A stretch of DNA of 64,000 bases, taken from a virus. The translations under genes and the position numbers were made by a program. How positions within the stretch are numbered: the stretch's first letter is position 1; the number at the start of each line of letters is the position of its first letter. The stretch covers positions 1-64,000 of IMG/VR virus record IMGVR_UViG_3300044797_000185. One strand, 5' to 3'. A model generated the notes under the pieces. The model saw nothing but the letters and a program-made list of their open reading frames with translations. It was not told where the DNA came from and did not search any database. This document shows positions 1-7,754 of the stretch, in pieces.

Positions 1-1
1 A

Positions 2-1015
2 GTACTTCGTAAAGCTTGGAGTGATTGTGATATTTACTGGCTTCAAGGGTCAATTCAATACGAGGGAAAAGATTATCCAAAACGTATTGTAGATTTGATG
101 CCTAAATCGGTTAAAGAAAAACTTTTTACTAATGATTTAAGTCTTCATTATGATAGTGTAGAATGTTATTCTGAAATTGAATGGAATACCCAATATGAGA
201 TGATATGGATGGAAGATATCAATCTTGTGTTATCAGGTGATCAGCAAAAAAAATTGGCTTCTGGACTTTTTGACATTCTTCTAAAAGGTCGTCCAGAAAT
301 GACAGAAAAATATTATTTCGGTCTCGATACAGCATCTGGAACTTTGATGCCTGGGCAGAAAGATTTAGACTGGACTGTGCTTACAATTTTAAGAAAAAAT
401 GGTGATAATACTAAAGATATAGTAGCTAAGTATATGTGGCAAGGTGATGTTGTTTCTCAGATGCAGGAAATACGAGATTTAGTGCATCCAATTGATGGTG
501 TGTTCCAATGTCACATGGGCCTCGCTGATTACTCCAACATTGCTATAGGTATTGTAGAGATGTTTAAAAAAGAGGGCATTCCCATAGCAGGAGTGACTTT
601 TGGTGCTACAGAACCTATCACAAAAAAGAATTATAAGAATGCTATGGTAGATCAATTTGTGTTTGAACTTGATAGTGGACGAGTTCAATATCCCAACATT
701 GAAACAATTAAAAAAAATAAAGTTTTTAAAGATGGCTATGAGCAATGGGGTCTTCTTGAAAGGCATCGTAAACTAGGTATCAATGATAAGATTTTCGTTG
801 ATCCTTCCGCAGGACATGATGACCATGTTTCTGCTGATATTCTCGCTGTTTGGTGTGCTGACCAAGAGAAGGCTTATGCAGGTAAGGTTGTGCGAACGAT
901 GAAGGGTATTCCTACTCCAATTGCTGGCCCAGCCAACCTTTCAGGGCATGGCTCACCAATGCCAGGGCAAGATGGTAATCCGAATGCTGGAAGATTCCTC
1001 AAAGATAGGGGTTGA
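2..1015 (+). CDS. terL: terminase large subunit, C-terminal part (5' end outside window)
   Basis: The reading frame is open to the left edge, so only the C-terminal portion is present. It carries an RNase H-like nuclease domain: a first strand with the acidic motif FGLDTASG, a middle segment GLADYSN, and a late acidic motif HDDHVSADIL that supplies the usual last metal ligand. The nuclease cuts the replicated DNA concatemer during headful packaging; the ATPase domain would lie to the left. The portal gene 0.9 kb downstream fits the usual order. The gene ends in TGA. The domain call is confident; the exact subfamily cannot be told from this fragment. Confidence 0.9.
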   Translation, partial: VLRKAWSDCDIYWLQGSIQYEGKDYPKRIVDLMPKSVKEKLFTNDLSLHYDSVECYSEIEWNTQYEMIWMEDINLVLSGDQQKKLASGLFDILLKGRPEMTEKYYFGLDTASGTLMPGQKDLDWTVLTILRKNGDNTKDIVAKYMWQGDVVSQMQEIRDLVHPIDGVFQCHMGLADYSNIAIGIVEMFKKEGIPIAGVTFGATEPITKKNYKNAMVDQFVFELDSGRVQYPNIETIKKNKVFKDGYEQWGLLERHRKLGINDKIFVDPSAGHDDHVSADILAVWCADQEKAYAGKVVRTMKGIPTPIAGPANLSGHGSPMPGQDGNPNAGRFLKDRG

Positions 1016-1019
1016 CATA

Positions 1020-1169
1020 ATGATTTCTGATAAAGATCTTAAACAGGAACTTAAAACCACAAAAGCTTTATTAAAATATTTAAATAAAGCACATAAAGAT
1101 GGGGATTTTCCCGAATTACAAGGTTATTTAGATGGACTTACTTTTGCTCTTAATGGCAAGTTAGATTAA
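1020..1169 (+). CDS. small hypothetical protein, 49 aa
   Basis: Unrecognised. A short, charged, probably helical protein starting at the ATG four bases after the terminase stop and ending one base before the next gene. An earlier in-frame start at 921 would overlap the terminase by almost 100 bases and is less likely. Tight spacing on both sides suggests translation in one operon with the terminase. No motif seen. Confidence 0.6.
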   Translation: MISDKDLKQELKTTKALLKYLNKAHKDGDFPELQGYLDGLTFALNGKLD

Positions 1170-1170
1170 T

Positions 1171-1395
1171 ATGATTGTAAAGTTAGATGATAAGTGTGAG
1201 ATCTGTGATCATGATTGGCGTTGGCATTATCCTAATTACCCAGTAGTAAGGCATTTGGTTGGCGGTTGGGAGTATGCTCCACTTTATTGTTATTGCCAAT
1301 TTAAAATACCTGAAACTAACCTAGAATATTTAGAATACATGGCCGCTGTCAATGGTATGAAGGGCTTAAAGAATGAACCCAAATTTCCCATGTAA
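1171..1395 (+). CDS. small Cys/His protein of the NLEYLE family, 74 aa
   Basis: First member of a family found repeatedly in this window. Layout: CxxCxH near the N-terminus (CEICDH), an H-rich linker, a CxC pair (YCYC) and then the signature NLEYLEY. The four Cys/His positions could bind one zinc ion, a fold used for protein or nucleic-acid contacts. No function is known to me. It starts one base after the previous stop and overlaps the next gene by 23 bases. The C-terminal motif is so constant among members that it probably forms the binding surface. Confidence 0.75.
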   Translation: MIVKLDDKCEICDHDWRWHYPNYPVVRHLVGGWEYAPLYCYCQFKIPETNLEYLEYMAAVNGMKGLKNEPKFPM

Positions 1396-1567
1396 GGACT
1401 GTACCCATGTATTTGAAGAACATGTTGAATGTTATATACCTTGTTCTTGTGGTGGTGATTGTGGTGGTAACGATAGTTGGTGTCAGGGCAGCGACAATTG
1501 TAATTGTTATGAATTTGTTCCAGACAATTTAGGTTATTTAGAAAAACTTTCAAAAAAGAAAAAATAG
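1373..1567 (+). CDS. small Cys/His protein of the NLEYLE family, 64 aa
   Basis: Overlaps the preceding family member in another frame. CKDCTHVFEEH begins the protein, followed by a Cys- and Gly-rich insert (four more Cys) and CNCYEF, then DNLGYLEKL and a lysine tail. The extra cysteines suggest either two metal sites or a disulfide-prone loop. Overlap with its neighbour indicates coupled translation. Confidence 0.75.
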   Translation: MNPNFPCKDCTHVFEEHVECYIPCSCGGDCGGNDSWCQGSDNCNCYEFVPDNLGYLEKLSKKKK

Positions 1568-1650
1568 TATGGGTAGAATTGGCAATAATGGTGTACACTT
1601 ATAATGGAAGAATCTTGCCAAACTCCAAATAGTTAACAACAATTAATATT

Positions 1651-1881
1651 ATGAAATCAACTAAAACTCTTACCGAAGCACATAATTATCTTGTTTATAT
1701 AGCCGATGCCCTGTACTCGGTATCGCAGCAATTTAGTGTTGACCGATCAGATAGAGTTATGCTAGAAAAATTTTCACAAGATCTCTTTGCTTATTCGAAA
1801 AGTCTTGAAATATTAAAAAATAATATTTTTAATAAAGAACAGATGAAGAAAAAAGAATTAGAAGAAATTCAGGAGAAATAA
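1651..1881 (+). CDS. hypothetical helical protein, 76 aa
   Basis: Unrecognised. Predominantly helical by composition, ending in a Lys/Glu-rich tail. No clear Shine-Dalgarno lies before the ATG; a gap of 83 bases without a convincing ORF separates it from the Cys/His pair. Its stop is three bases before the portal start and its last codons contain the portal's GGAG ribosome site, so it is probably co-transcribed with the portal. Its position just upstream of the portal leaves a small-terminase or head-assembly role possible, but nothing in the sequence shows one. Confidence 0.65.
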   Translation: MKSTKTLTEAHNYLVYIADALYSVSQQFSVDRSDRVMLEKFSQDLFAYSKSLEILKNNIFNKEQMKKKELEEIQEK

Positions 1882-1884
1882 TTT

Positions 1885-3603
1885 ATGGCAAGAAAAGCAA
1901 AGTCAAGTAGCAATAAAAAAGGAACAGTTTCCAAGAAAGGAACTGGTCATACCTTACAAGATGGAAGTACCCCTTTTACTCTTGGAGTAGAGAAGACTGG
2001 TTCTTTGAATAAAACTGCAACTGGTGAATACCAAGTTACACAAACGCAATCATTTTTCTATTCACCTGAACTTACAAGTGATTCATGGGTTTTGCCTAAG
2101 TCCCGCCAAGAAATTCTAAAGTGGATTCGTATTTTCTTTAATCTTGAACCCTATATCCAACAGATTACGATGATGCACTCATTGTATCCCTTTTCTAAAT
2201 TTGATTTAGTTGTAGCTGATCCTACCATTAAAAAGTTCTATGAAGAAATGTCTTCAAATGGGAACTTTAATTTATTTGAATTCGTTTGTCAAGCCTCACT
2301 ATCTCGTGAGAAATTTGGAGAGGCTATTCCTTTCGGAAATATGATGCAGGATGAAGAACCTTCTAAAGATGGTAAGAAATATTTTCGATGGCATAATTTT
2401 ATTCTTCTGGAACCTGAGCTTGTGGAAATCAAGACAGATATGCTTAGTGGTAAGAAAACCTTTGAGATGGTTCCTACAGAAGAAATCAAAGCTCTTGTAT
2501 CTTCAACACGTCCAGAAGATCAGGAACGTGTGGATCAGCTTAAGAAGACTTCTCCAGAACTAGTTAATGCTGTTTTAGAACATAGAAACATTAAGCTTGA
2601 CGATAACTGTGTTTCTCAAATTGCCCGTATTACAGATCCCTCAGCTACTCGTGGTACATCAAGAATTCAATCATGTTTTAAGGCTCTTATTTTGCAGGAT
2701 TGGATTCGTCTTGCTCAATCTGCCTATGCAAAGAATTATGTGTTCCCAAAAGAATTATGGACAATCGGAGATTTGGCTTCTAATACAATGCCTTCAACTG
2801 ATGATTTGAATAACTGGAAACAATTGATTAATCAATCTATTCAAAGTCCTCCCTTTACAATTATTGCTCCTCCTATTGTTCACTATGAACCATTGAGCGT
2901 TATGGGTAAGCAATTCCCTCTCAATGCAGAGTATGATTACATTCAAGATCAGCTGCTTGTAGGTTTGGGTGTAAATAAGAACATTATTTTGGGTGAAGGT
3001 CCAAACTTTGGTAATAGTAAAACCATGGCTCTTCAGGCTTTGGTCATGCAATATAAAGCTGTACGTGATAAGTTTGAAGATTGGATGATCAATCATTTCT
3101 TTAGACCTATTGCTGAAAAGAATGAATTTTATACTATTGATCCTACAACAGGTAAAAAAGAACTTATTTTGCCACAAATTTCTTGGTATAAATCCTTGGA
3201 TATTGATGCTCAGGAACGTGAACAAGAACAATTTCTGAAATTTCATGAGATGGGTCTTATTTCTACTAAGACATTATTTAGCAAATACCCCAATCTTGAG
3301 TATGAAACCGAACGTAAACAACTTGAAGAAGAACGTGGAACAATCTTTGATAAGGGTTCAAAAGATAATCGATTGCCAGCCAAGATTTCTAGACCTAGTA
3401 GTGGAAGCGGTGGTGGAGCAGGTGGACTGGATCTTGGTGATGAAGGTGGTGGAGGGGGTCCAGAACCCATGGAACCTGTAGAACCCATAGAACCAGGACA
3501 AGAAGGAGCTGAAGGACTTCCTGAAGGTCAGGAGGGCACTCCTAATGTTGGCGGGGAAGGCAATGTTGGAGGAGCTGCTGATCTTGGTGCACCTGAGATA
3601 TAA
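1885..3603 (+). CDS. portal protein
   Basis: 572 aa, the normal size for a portal, directly downstream of the terminase region. After a basic, low-complexity N-terminus come the conserved wing and stem segments; DPSATRGTSRIQSCFKAL followed by a long helix resembles the portal stem and crown regions of myoviruses. The C-terminal 90 residues are Gly/Pro/Glu-rich and probably disordered. The dodecameric portal forms the DNA entry vertex and nucleates the head. A GGAG site sits eleven bases before the ATG. I identify it by size, pattern and order, not by a unique motif. Confidence 0.85.
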   Translation: MARKAKSSSNKKGTVSKKGTGHTLQDGSTPFTLGVEKTGSLNKTATGEYQVTQTQSFFYSPELTSDSWVLPKSRQEILKWIRIFFNLEPYIQQITMMHSLYPFSKFDLVVADPTIKKFYEEMSSNGNFNLFEFVCQASLSREKFGEAIPFGNMMQDEEPSKDGKKYFRWHNFILLEPELVEIKTDMLSGKKTFEMVPTEEIKALVSSTRPEDQERVDQLKKTSPELVNAVLEHRNIKLDDNCVSQIARITDPSATRGTSRIQSCFKALILQDWIRLAQSAYAKNYVFPKELWTIGDLASNTMPSTDDLNNWKQLINQSIQSPPFTIIAPPIVHYEPLSVMGKQFPLNAEYDYIQDQLLVGLGVNKNIILGEGPNFGNSKTMALQALVMQYKAVRDKFEDWMINHFFRPIAEKNEFYTIDPTTGKKELILPQISWYKSLDIDAQEREQEQFLKFHEMGLISTKTLFSKYPNLEYETERKQLEEERGTIFDKGSKDNRLPAKISRPSSGSGGGAGGLDLGDEGGGGGPEPMEPVEPIEPGQEGAEGLPEGQEGTPNVGGEGNVGGAADLGAPEI

Positions 3604-3604
3604 G

Positions 3605-3949
3605 ATGAATAATATAACAACAACTAACTCTAGTTATACATATACACCAACAGTTTATACAAGTACACTTGTACCTAATGGAACTTGGATTATTGATCCT
3701 GGTCATACCCACAATAATATAACCTGGAATGGTACAGGTACTTACACATCCACTACTATCACACCTCCTGTTGATCTAAAATTAAAAACATGTCGAATGT
3801 GTAATCATGCTCATATTGAAGCACAGAAAGGATGTATAGAACTTGTTGGTTATTCAGTACAGTTTATAATATGTCTTTGTGAAGAATATGTTCCTAAAGA
3901 TAATTTGGAATATCTAGAATGGTGTTACAACAAAAAGCAGCAACAATAA
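3605..3949 (+). CDS. NLEYLE-family protein with Thr-rich N-terminal extension, 114 aa
   Basis: Starts two bases after the portal stop. The first 60 residues are Thr/Tyr/Asn-rich with a GHTHNN element, unlike other family members. The second half is the standard module: CRMCNHAHIE, a spacer, CLCEEYV and KDNLEYLEW. The extension looks like a short beta-rich virion-type segment, so this may be a small capsid or neck accessory with a zinc module at its end. That role is inference. Confidence 0.75.
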   Translation: MNNITTTNSSYTYTPTVYTSTLVPNGTWIIDPGHTHNNITWNGTGTYTSTTITPPVDLKLKTCRMCNHAHIEAQKGCIELVGYSVQFIICLCEEYVPKDNLEYLEWCYNKKQQQ

Positions 3950-3962
3950 AAGGGGCTCCTCT

Positions 3963-4613
3963 ATGAAACAATTCCTAGTCTTACTTCTCGCAGTCGTATT
4001 AATTTTGCCAGCTTGTGCATCTTCTTCCGAGTATCACGGAAGCGAAAAAGCTTTAAAAAACACTGTAAAGATTGTGATTAAGTTGGAAAATGAGAAGGGA
4101 AGACGTGGAGAAGCCCTTTGTTCTGGAGTTATTATCGGTCCTCATGAGATTTTAACTGCTGGGCATTGTGTAGCTGCTGGTAAATATAAGATTACTAATA
4201 TTTGGGTTCGAGATAATGATGGAATAAGTCAACCAGCCTTTGTTTTAAAAACTGAACCTGGAATTGATTTGGCACTTTTGGGCGTTATTGTTCCAGAATT
4301 GCATCACGCCACTATCTCTAATCATTTGCGCGTTGGAGATGCTGTAGAGGCTGTTGGGATGCCTTTAGGCTTGTTATGGACATGTACATTTGGGCATGTG
4401 AGTTTCCTAGGTAGAGATTTCATTGGTGATAATGGTTCCTATATTCAATTTGATGCTCCTGTAAATGGTGGTAATAGCGGTGGTGGTTTATGGGATAGTC
4501 GTGGAAGGCTTGTTGGTATTGTTACAGCTCATGTAACTCCTTGTTGGTTTGGAAGTTGGAGCGGGCTAAGTATGGCAGTTGATATGAAAACCATTCACGA
4601 GTTTTTAAAATAA
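3963..4613 (+). CDS. secreted trypsin-like serine protease, predicted lipoprotein
   Basis: 216 aa. The N-terminus is a lipoprotein signal peptide: a hydrophobic core and a lipobox LPAC, which would put the lipid on Cys18. The S1 (chymotrypsin/trypsin) catalytic triad is complete: His68 in TAGHC, Asp102 in GIDLALL and Ser172 in GGNSGGGL. It would therefore be exported and anchored on the outside of the cytoplasmic membrane or on the outer membrane. An AAGGGG ribosome site precedes the ATG. Degradation of host envelope proteins, cleavage of other phages' receptors or superinfection exclusion are possible roles; none is shown. Its place between portal and head genes is unusual for a host-modifying enzyme. 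Confidence 0.88.
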   Translation: MKQFLVLLLAVVLILPACASSSEYHGSEKALKNTVKIVIKLENEKGRRGEALCSGVIIGPHEILTAGHCVAAGKYKITNIWVRDNDGISQPAFVLKTEPGIDLALLGVIVPELHHATISNHLRVGDAVEAVGMPLGLLWTCTFGHVSFLGRDFIGDNGSYIQFDAPVNGGNSGGGLWDSRGRLVGIVTAHVTPCWFGSWSGLSMAVDMKTIHEFLK

Positions 4614-4628
4614 CAGAGGAGATAGGAA

Positions 4629-4982
4629 ATGGGACTTTACCCAATAGATTGTGTTTCTTGTAAAAAACCTTTTATGTGGTTCAGTGGTTGTTTAGATCAG
4701 CGTTGTGGAGATTGCCAAGTTAAAGAAGTTAACAAAGGAGAAGGTAAGAAAATGAAAAAAAGTGAGATGGAGACAAAGATAAAAGAATTGGAATTAAAGA
4801 TCGCAGCATTAGAAGCTCGTCCCCAAGTATTTTGCGCTGGTCATTCTTGCCATTGTAATATAACACATCCTACTTGGATTAACCCTTACAATCCTTGGGG
4901 TAGCGGGACTATTTGTAGTGTTGAAACTGGTGGGATACAATCAGTTCCTACTACTGTGACATTTGGTAAAATTAATTCCTAA
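4629..4982 (+). CDS. Cys-rich protein with coiled coil, 117 aa
   Basis: CVSC and CGDC pairs at the N-terminus make a likely zinc ribbon. A heptad-like Lys/Glu segment (about residues 42-62) looks like a short coiled coil, followed by a second Cys/His cluster (CAGHSCHC). A GAGGAG site precedes the ATG. It lacks the NLEYLE ending. Two metal sites joined by a coiled coil suggest a dimeric scaffold or adaptor; function unknown. Confidence 0.65.
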   Translation: MGLYPIDCVSCKKPFMWFSGCLDQRCGDCQVKEVNKGEGKKMKKSEMETKIKELELKIAALEARPQVFCAGHSCHCNITHPTWINPYNPWGSGTICSVETGGIQSVPTTVTFGKINS

Positions 4983-4994
4983 AAGGCTAAAATT

Positions 4995-5231
4995 ATGGCT
5001 TTAAATAAACGTGGAAGTCCTACAAAGCTGAAAGTCGTTAAACAATCGGGTTTTGTAATCAATGTTAACTACTTGTCAGAGATGCTTCTTAAGCAATGGC
5101 CAGATAAAAAGATTTCAGTTGATCAATTGCATTCTGCCCTTAAAAGTATTGGAATTGATAACTATAGTTCAGAGGATATGTCTGAGCTTATGAATCGTCT
5201 TCAAGCAGTAGGATTTTCCATCTCAAAATAG
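4995..5231 (+). CDS. hypothetical protein, 78 aa
   Basis: Unrecognised. A basic N-terminus is followed by an amphipathic helical region; the middle (LSEMLLKQWPDKKISVDQLHSAL cut into helices) resembles a small helical bundle such as an EF-hand-like or winged-helix domain, but no binding residues can be assigned. It follows the zinc-ribbon gene after 12 bases and ends at the repeat element. Confidence 0.6.
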   Translation: MALNKRGSPTKLKVVKQSGFVINVNYLSEMLLKQWPDKKISVDQLHSALKSIGIDNYSSEDMSELMNRLQAVGFSISK

Positions 5232-5233
5232 TT

Positions 5234-5297
5234 AGTAAATAAGAATAAAGTAACATAAAAAGTATAATAAAATCACGTAGTATTAGAGATACTGCTT
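5234..5297 (+). repeat. 64-bp intergenic repeat, copy A (promoter-like box plus hairpin)
   Basis: Matches 36794-36857 at 63 of 64 positions; the only difference is at 5255. It holds a TATAAT box at 5263-5268 and, ten bases further, a hairpin at 5277-5295 (stem GTAGTAT with ATACTGC, one G-T pair, loop of five). Both copies begin at or just after a stop codon and precede a ribosome site. No good -35 is visible. A promoter whose transcript starts with a protective hairpin is the simplest reading. Confidence 0.75.
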
Positions 5298-5352
5298 GTT
5301 AAGAGTAAAACTCACAAATTTTTAATTAAAAGGCTAGATCAGGAGCATTTAA

Positions 5353-5598
5353 ATGGAAGATAATAGATCAGATAAGAAAGAATTAAATTATGTAACAGAA
5401 GAGAATGAACTGAATGTTCCAATTCTTGTTGAAGCTCTTTTCGTTAAATTCATGGGTAAAGTTTTGGATTATTCCCGCATGAGTGGCATGTCAGATCGTA
5501 ATATGACACAATTTTGTCGTTCAGTTAAAGATGATTGTTATCAGCAAATTAAATTTGCAAAAACAATTTTGAAGGATTATGGCATAGAAGAAAAATAA
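5353..5598 (+). CDS. hypothetical protein, 81 aa
   Basis: Unrecognised helical, acidic protein with a strong AGGAG site. It is the first gene downstream of intergenic repeat copy A and its stop overlaps the start of the next gene by one base (TAATG), so it leads the operon of four Cys/His proteins and the minor head gene. The middle (LVEALFVKFMGKVLDYSR) looks like an amphipathic helix. No catalytic motif. Confidence 0.65.
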   Translation: MEDNRSDKKELNYVTEENELNVPILVEALFVKFMGKVLDYSRMSGMSDRNMTQFCRSVKDDCYQQIKFAKTILKDYGIEEK

Positions 5599-5807
5599 TG
5601 TCTCTTCGAAAGATAAAGAATTTTAAAAGTTTTGAGAAATGTAGGACTTGTAGTCATAGCTACATATCTCATACTGATTATACGAATCAACCATATAGAT
5701 GTCAAAACATGGTATCTAAAGTTTGTAAATGCGAAGAATTTTTATCTAAAGATAATTTAGAATTTCTTGAGCAAATGTATGATAAATGCACCAATAAATC
5801 AGTGTAG
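5598..5807 (+). CDS. small Cys/His protein of the NLEYLE family, 69 aa
   Basis: CRTCSHSYISH, CxC as CKCEEF, then KDNLEFLEQMY. It starts inside the preceding stop codon (TAATG) and overlaps the next family member by 29 bases. It is the first of four head-to-tail overlapping paralogues, which looks like local tandem duplication followed by divergence. Confidence 0.8.
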   Translation: MSLRKIKNFKSFEKCRTCSHSYISHTDYTNQPYRCQNMVSKVCKCEEFLSKDNLEFLEQMYDKCTNKSV

Positions 5808-5979
5808 ATTTTGTGGGCATCATCGCATAGCTCATTTGCATTGGTTATTAGAACCTTCTGAAGGACGATGGTTAGAAGGTAAATGTAATCAGGGAAATGA
5901 TACTTGCCCTTGTGAAGATTACGGGGATGTTGACAATCTTAAATTTTTAGAAGAAAAATATGAATCAAATTCCTTGTAA
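5779..5979 (+). CDS. small Cys/His protein of the NLEYLE family, 66 aa
   Basis: CRFCGHHRIAH, a longer spacer, CPCEDY and VDNLKFLEEKY. I choose the ATG at 5779; a TTG at 5767 would add four residues. Both ends overlap neighbours in other frames, so translation is probably coupled along the whole tandem group. Confidence 0.78.
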   Translation: MINAPINQCRFCGHHRIAHLHWLLEPSEGRWLEGKCNQGNDTCPCEDYGDVDNLKFLEEKYESNSL

Positions 5980-6151
5980 TTGTGGTCATTCAAGAGAAGA
6001 TCATAAAGACTTAGGAAGTCATAAGCAATCTTTTCCTACTTGGTGTATTTACTCTGAGACAGGAAATTGCGCCTGTGATTATTTTACAGTTATGACCAAC
6101 ATAGAATATTTGGACTGGAAATATGCAACGAGATATCCCAATAAGAAATAA
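5960..6151 (+). CDS. small Cys/His protein of the NLEYLE family, 63 aa
   Basis: Shortest N-terminus: MNQIPCNCGHSREDH, then CACDYF and TNIEYLDWKY. Its first five codons are the same as those of the family member at 41997, 36 kb away, which supports descent of both from one gene copy. Overlaps genes on both sides. Confidence 0.8.
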   Translation: MNQIPCNCGHSREDHKDLGSHKQSFPTWCIYSETGNCACDYFTVMTNIEYLDWKYATRYPNKK

Positions 6152-6404
6152 CAGTGCCTTTAAAATTCTATCAAATGAAAAATGCAGAAATTGTGGTTTT
6201 ATAATAGATTCTCATGAGATGATTTGGCGTGATGGTAGTAGTTTCCCAATGGCAAAAGCAACTCAATTTGAATCTGAACTAAATATAAATTTATTTTGTA
6301 AAGAGTTTATTCCGAACGATAATTTGCAGTATCTTGAGTGGAAATATGGACAATTGGCTATCAAATCTAGCGATAAAAGCCTTAAGGATATGCCGCTTAA
6401 ATAA
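6123..6404 (+). CDS. NLEYLE-family protein, 93 aa
   Basis: CRNCGFIIDSH begins the module and a single late Cys (FCKEF) stands where the others have CxC, so one metal ligand may be missing. NDNLQYLEWKY follows, then an extra Lys/Ser-rich tail of about 20 residues that overlaps the start of the minor-head gene. The loss of one Cys suggests relaxed metal binding or a different ligand. Confidence 0.75.
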   Translation: MQRDIPIRNNSAFKILSNEKCRNCGFIIDSHEMIWRDGSSFPMAKATQFESELNINLFCKEFIPNDNLQYLEWKYGQLAIKSSDKSLKDMPLK

Positions 6405-7044
6405 AGAGGCAGCAGGAAATCATCGTCAAGATATGACGGGACCTGTGCTAGAGCAGTTAAAACAAGATGGCTATACACAAGTAACTTGGAATTCAAATGG
6501 TTCTCGTCATGCTCCCTGTCGTGATCTTAATAGACAAGTGTGGGATTTGGAAGATTTTTTAAATACAACAGAGTATGATGCCCCCCTATTTTCAAGAAGT
6601 CATCCTGGGGATGAAAGTTGTACTCTAACGGTTAGTGGTTCTGGAATGCTTCCTGTTGAAGTTGATAGTTATGGGGAAACCGATGAAGGTATTGGAGTGG
6701 GCCGTCCCGTTCGAGAAGAACCTAAACCAAAAGTAAAACCTTTAGCTCCAAAAGTTCAACCTCAAGTGGTTGAAAAACCAATTCCTCCTAAGCAAAAGAA
6801 GATTGTTTATATTCCTGAAGAGGTTCATAAACAGATTAAAGATCCCTTTGAAAAGCAGCAACTTAGTGATGAGGAAAAAGAAGATTGGCTTAAAGATTTA
6901 GATAAAGAAAACGTTGAAGAAGAATTACCTCCATTGCCACCTAAGAAAGAATTAACTGAAGAAGAGTGGGATGAGATTCGTGATTTTAACGTTGAAACTT
7001 CTAAGAAAATTCCACATTGGATAACCGGATTATTTAAAAAGTAA
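6346..7044 (+). CDS. putative minor head protein (SPP1 gp7 / Mu F-like end domain)
   Basis: About 232 aa from the ATG at 6346; a TTG at 6334 is possible. Residues 40-90 contain a pattern of spaced His and Cys with HAPCRDLN and SRSHPGDESC, resembling the C-terminal HxxC region of SPP1 gp7/Mu F-type minor head proteins. The rest is Pro/Lys/Glu-rich and probably unstructured, ending in an amphipathic helix. Location between portal and prohead protease is where such a protein is expected. The resemblance is partial, so the name is tentative. Confidence 0.5.
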   Translation: MDNWLSNLAIKALRICRLNKEAAGNHRQDMTGPVLEQLKQDGYTQVTWNSNGSRHAPCRDLNRQVWDLEDFLNTTEYDAPLFSRSHPGDESCTLTVSGSGMLPVEVDSYGETDEGIGVGRPVREEPKPKVKPLAPKVQPQVVEKPIPPKQKKIVYIPEEVHKQIKDPFEKQQLSDEEKEDWLKDLDKENVEEELPPLPPKKELTEEEWDEIRDFNVETSKKIPHWITGLFKK

Positions 7045-7052
7045 GGAAAGAG

Positions 7053-7754
7053 ATGAAAGATAACACTAGTACAAAAATGGGAATTTATAAGTGGATTAAT
7101 TTATCCAACAATAAAATTTATATTGGGTCTGCCCTTAATTTTAAAAGTCGTAAAAGTGCTCATTTACGAGAACTTCGAAGAAAGGTACATCATTCTGAGC
7201 ATTTGCAATCAGCCTTTAATATGTATGGAGAGAATCAATTCGTTTTTATAGTTTTAGAAGAAATTACGGATAGAAATTTATTGAAAGAAAGAGAACAGTA
7301 TTATTTAGATTTATATAAAAGCTATGACCCCAGTGTCGGCTATAATATGGCTCATTATGCAGATAGACCTGGGATTGGTTTAGTTCCTTGGAATAAAGAT
7401 TCATGGAAAAAGAGAGTATCTGAAGAACAAATTATTTCTGATTATCTTAGTGGATTATCTACAGCTGATTTGTCTTCAAAGTACCACATAAATTTGGTAA
7501 TTATTGGCAAAGTACTTAATGCTGCTGGTGTTATGAGATCTATAAGTGAAGCAGGTCGTATTTACAGAGAAAAAAATCCTACAGTTAAGACCTATGATAA
7601 AAAGAAGGCAGATAAAGAATATTATGATGTGCATAGGGATATAATTGTACAAAGAGCTATAGATTGGAATAAGGCACATAAAGATATTGTCAGAGCACGG
7701 GCTAAAAAACAATATGAACATACTAAAAAATTAATTGGGACTAAAAATGATTAA
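7053..7754 (+). CDS. GIY-YIG homing endonuclease with C-terminal helix-turn-helix
   Basis: 233 aa. The N-terminal GIY-YIG nuclease is intact: GIYKWIN, KIYIGSA, an Arg in FKSRKSAH and the metal-binding Glu in REREQYY-like context (LKEREQYYLDLY). Residues 125-165 (SDYLSGLSTADLSSKY and following) look like a helix-turn-helix that would recognise the target. It is a free-standing mobile gene inserted between head genes. It ends eight bases inside the start of the protease/scaffold gene, so its insertion left the downstream ribosome site within its own coding end. Confidence 0.88.
   Translation: MKDNTSTKMGIYKWINLSNNKIYIGSALNFKSRKSAHLRELRRKVHHSEHLQSAFNMYGENQFVFIVLEEITDRNLLKEREQYYLDLYKSYDPSVGYNMAHYADRPGIGLVPWNKDSWKKRVSEEQIISDYLSGLSTADLSSKYHINLVIIGKVLNAAGVMRSISEAGRIYREKNPTVKTYDKKKADKEYYDVHRDIIVQRAIDWNKAHKDIVRARAKKQYEHTKKLIGTKND

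Noticed and set aside
479-766. Minus-strand ORFs such as this one, and many others up to 150 residues
   Set aside because: They mirror real + strand genes, have no ribosome sites and biased, repetitive composition, so I treat them as shadows.
921-1019. Longer start for the small gene after the terminase
   Set aside because: It would overlap the terminase by almost 100 bases; the ATG at 1020 fits the close-packed layout better.
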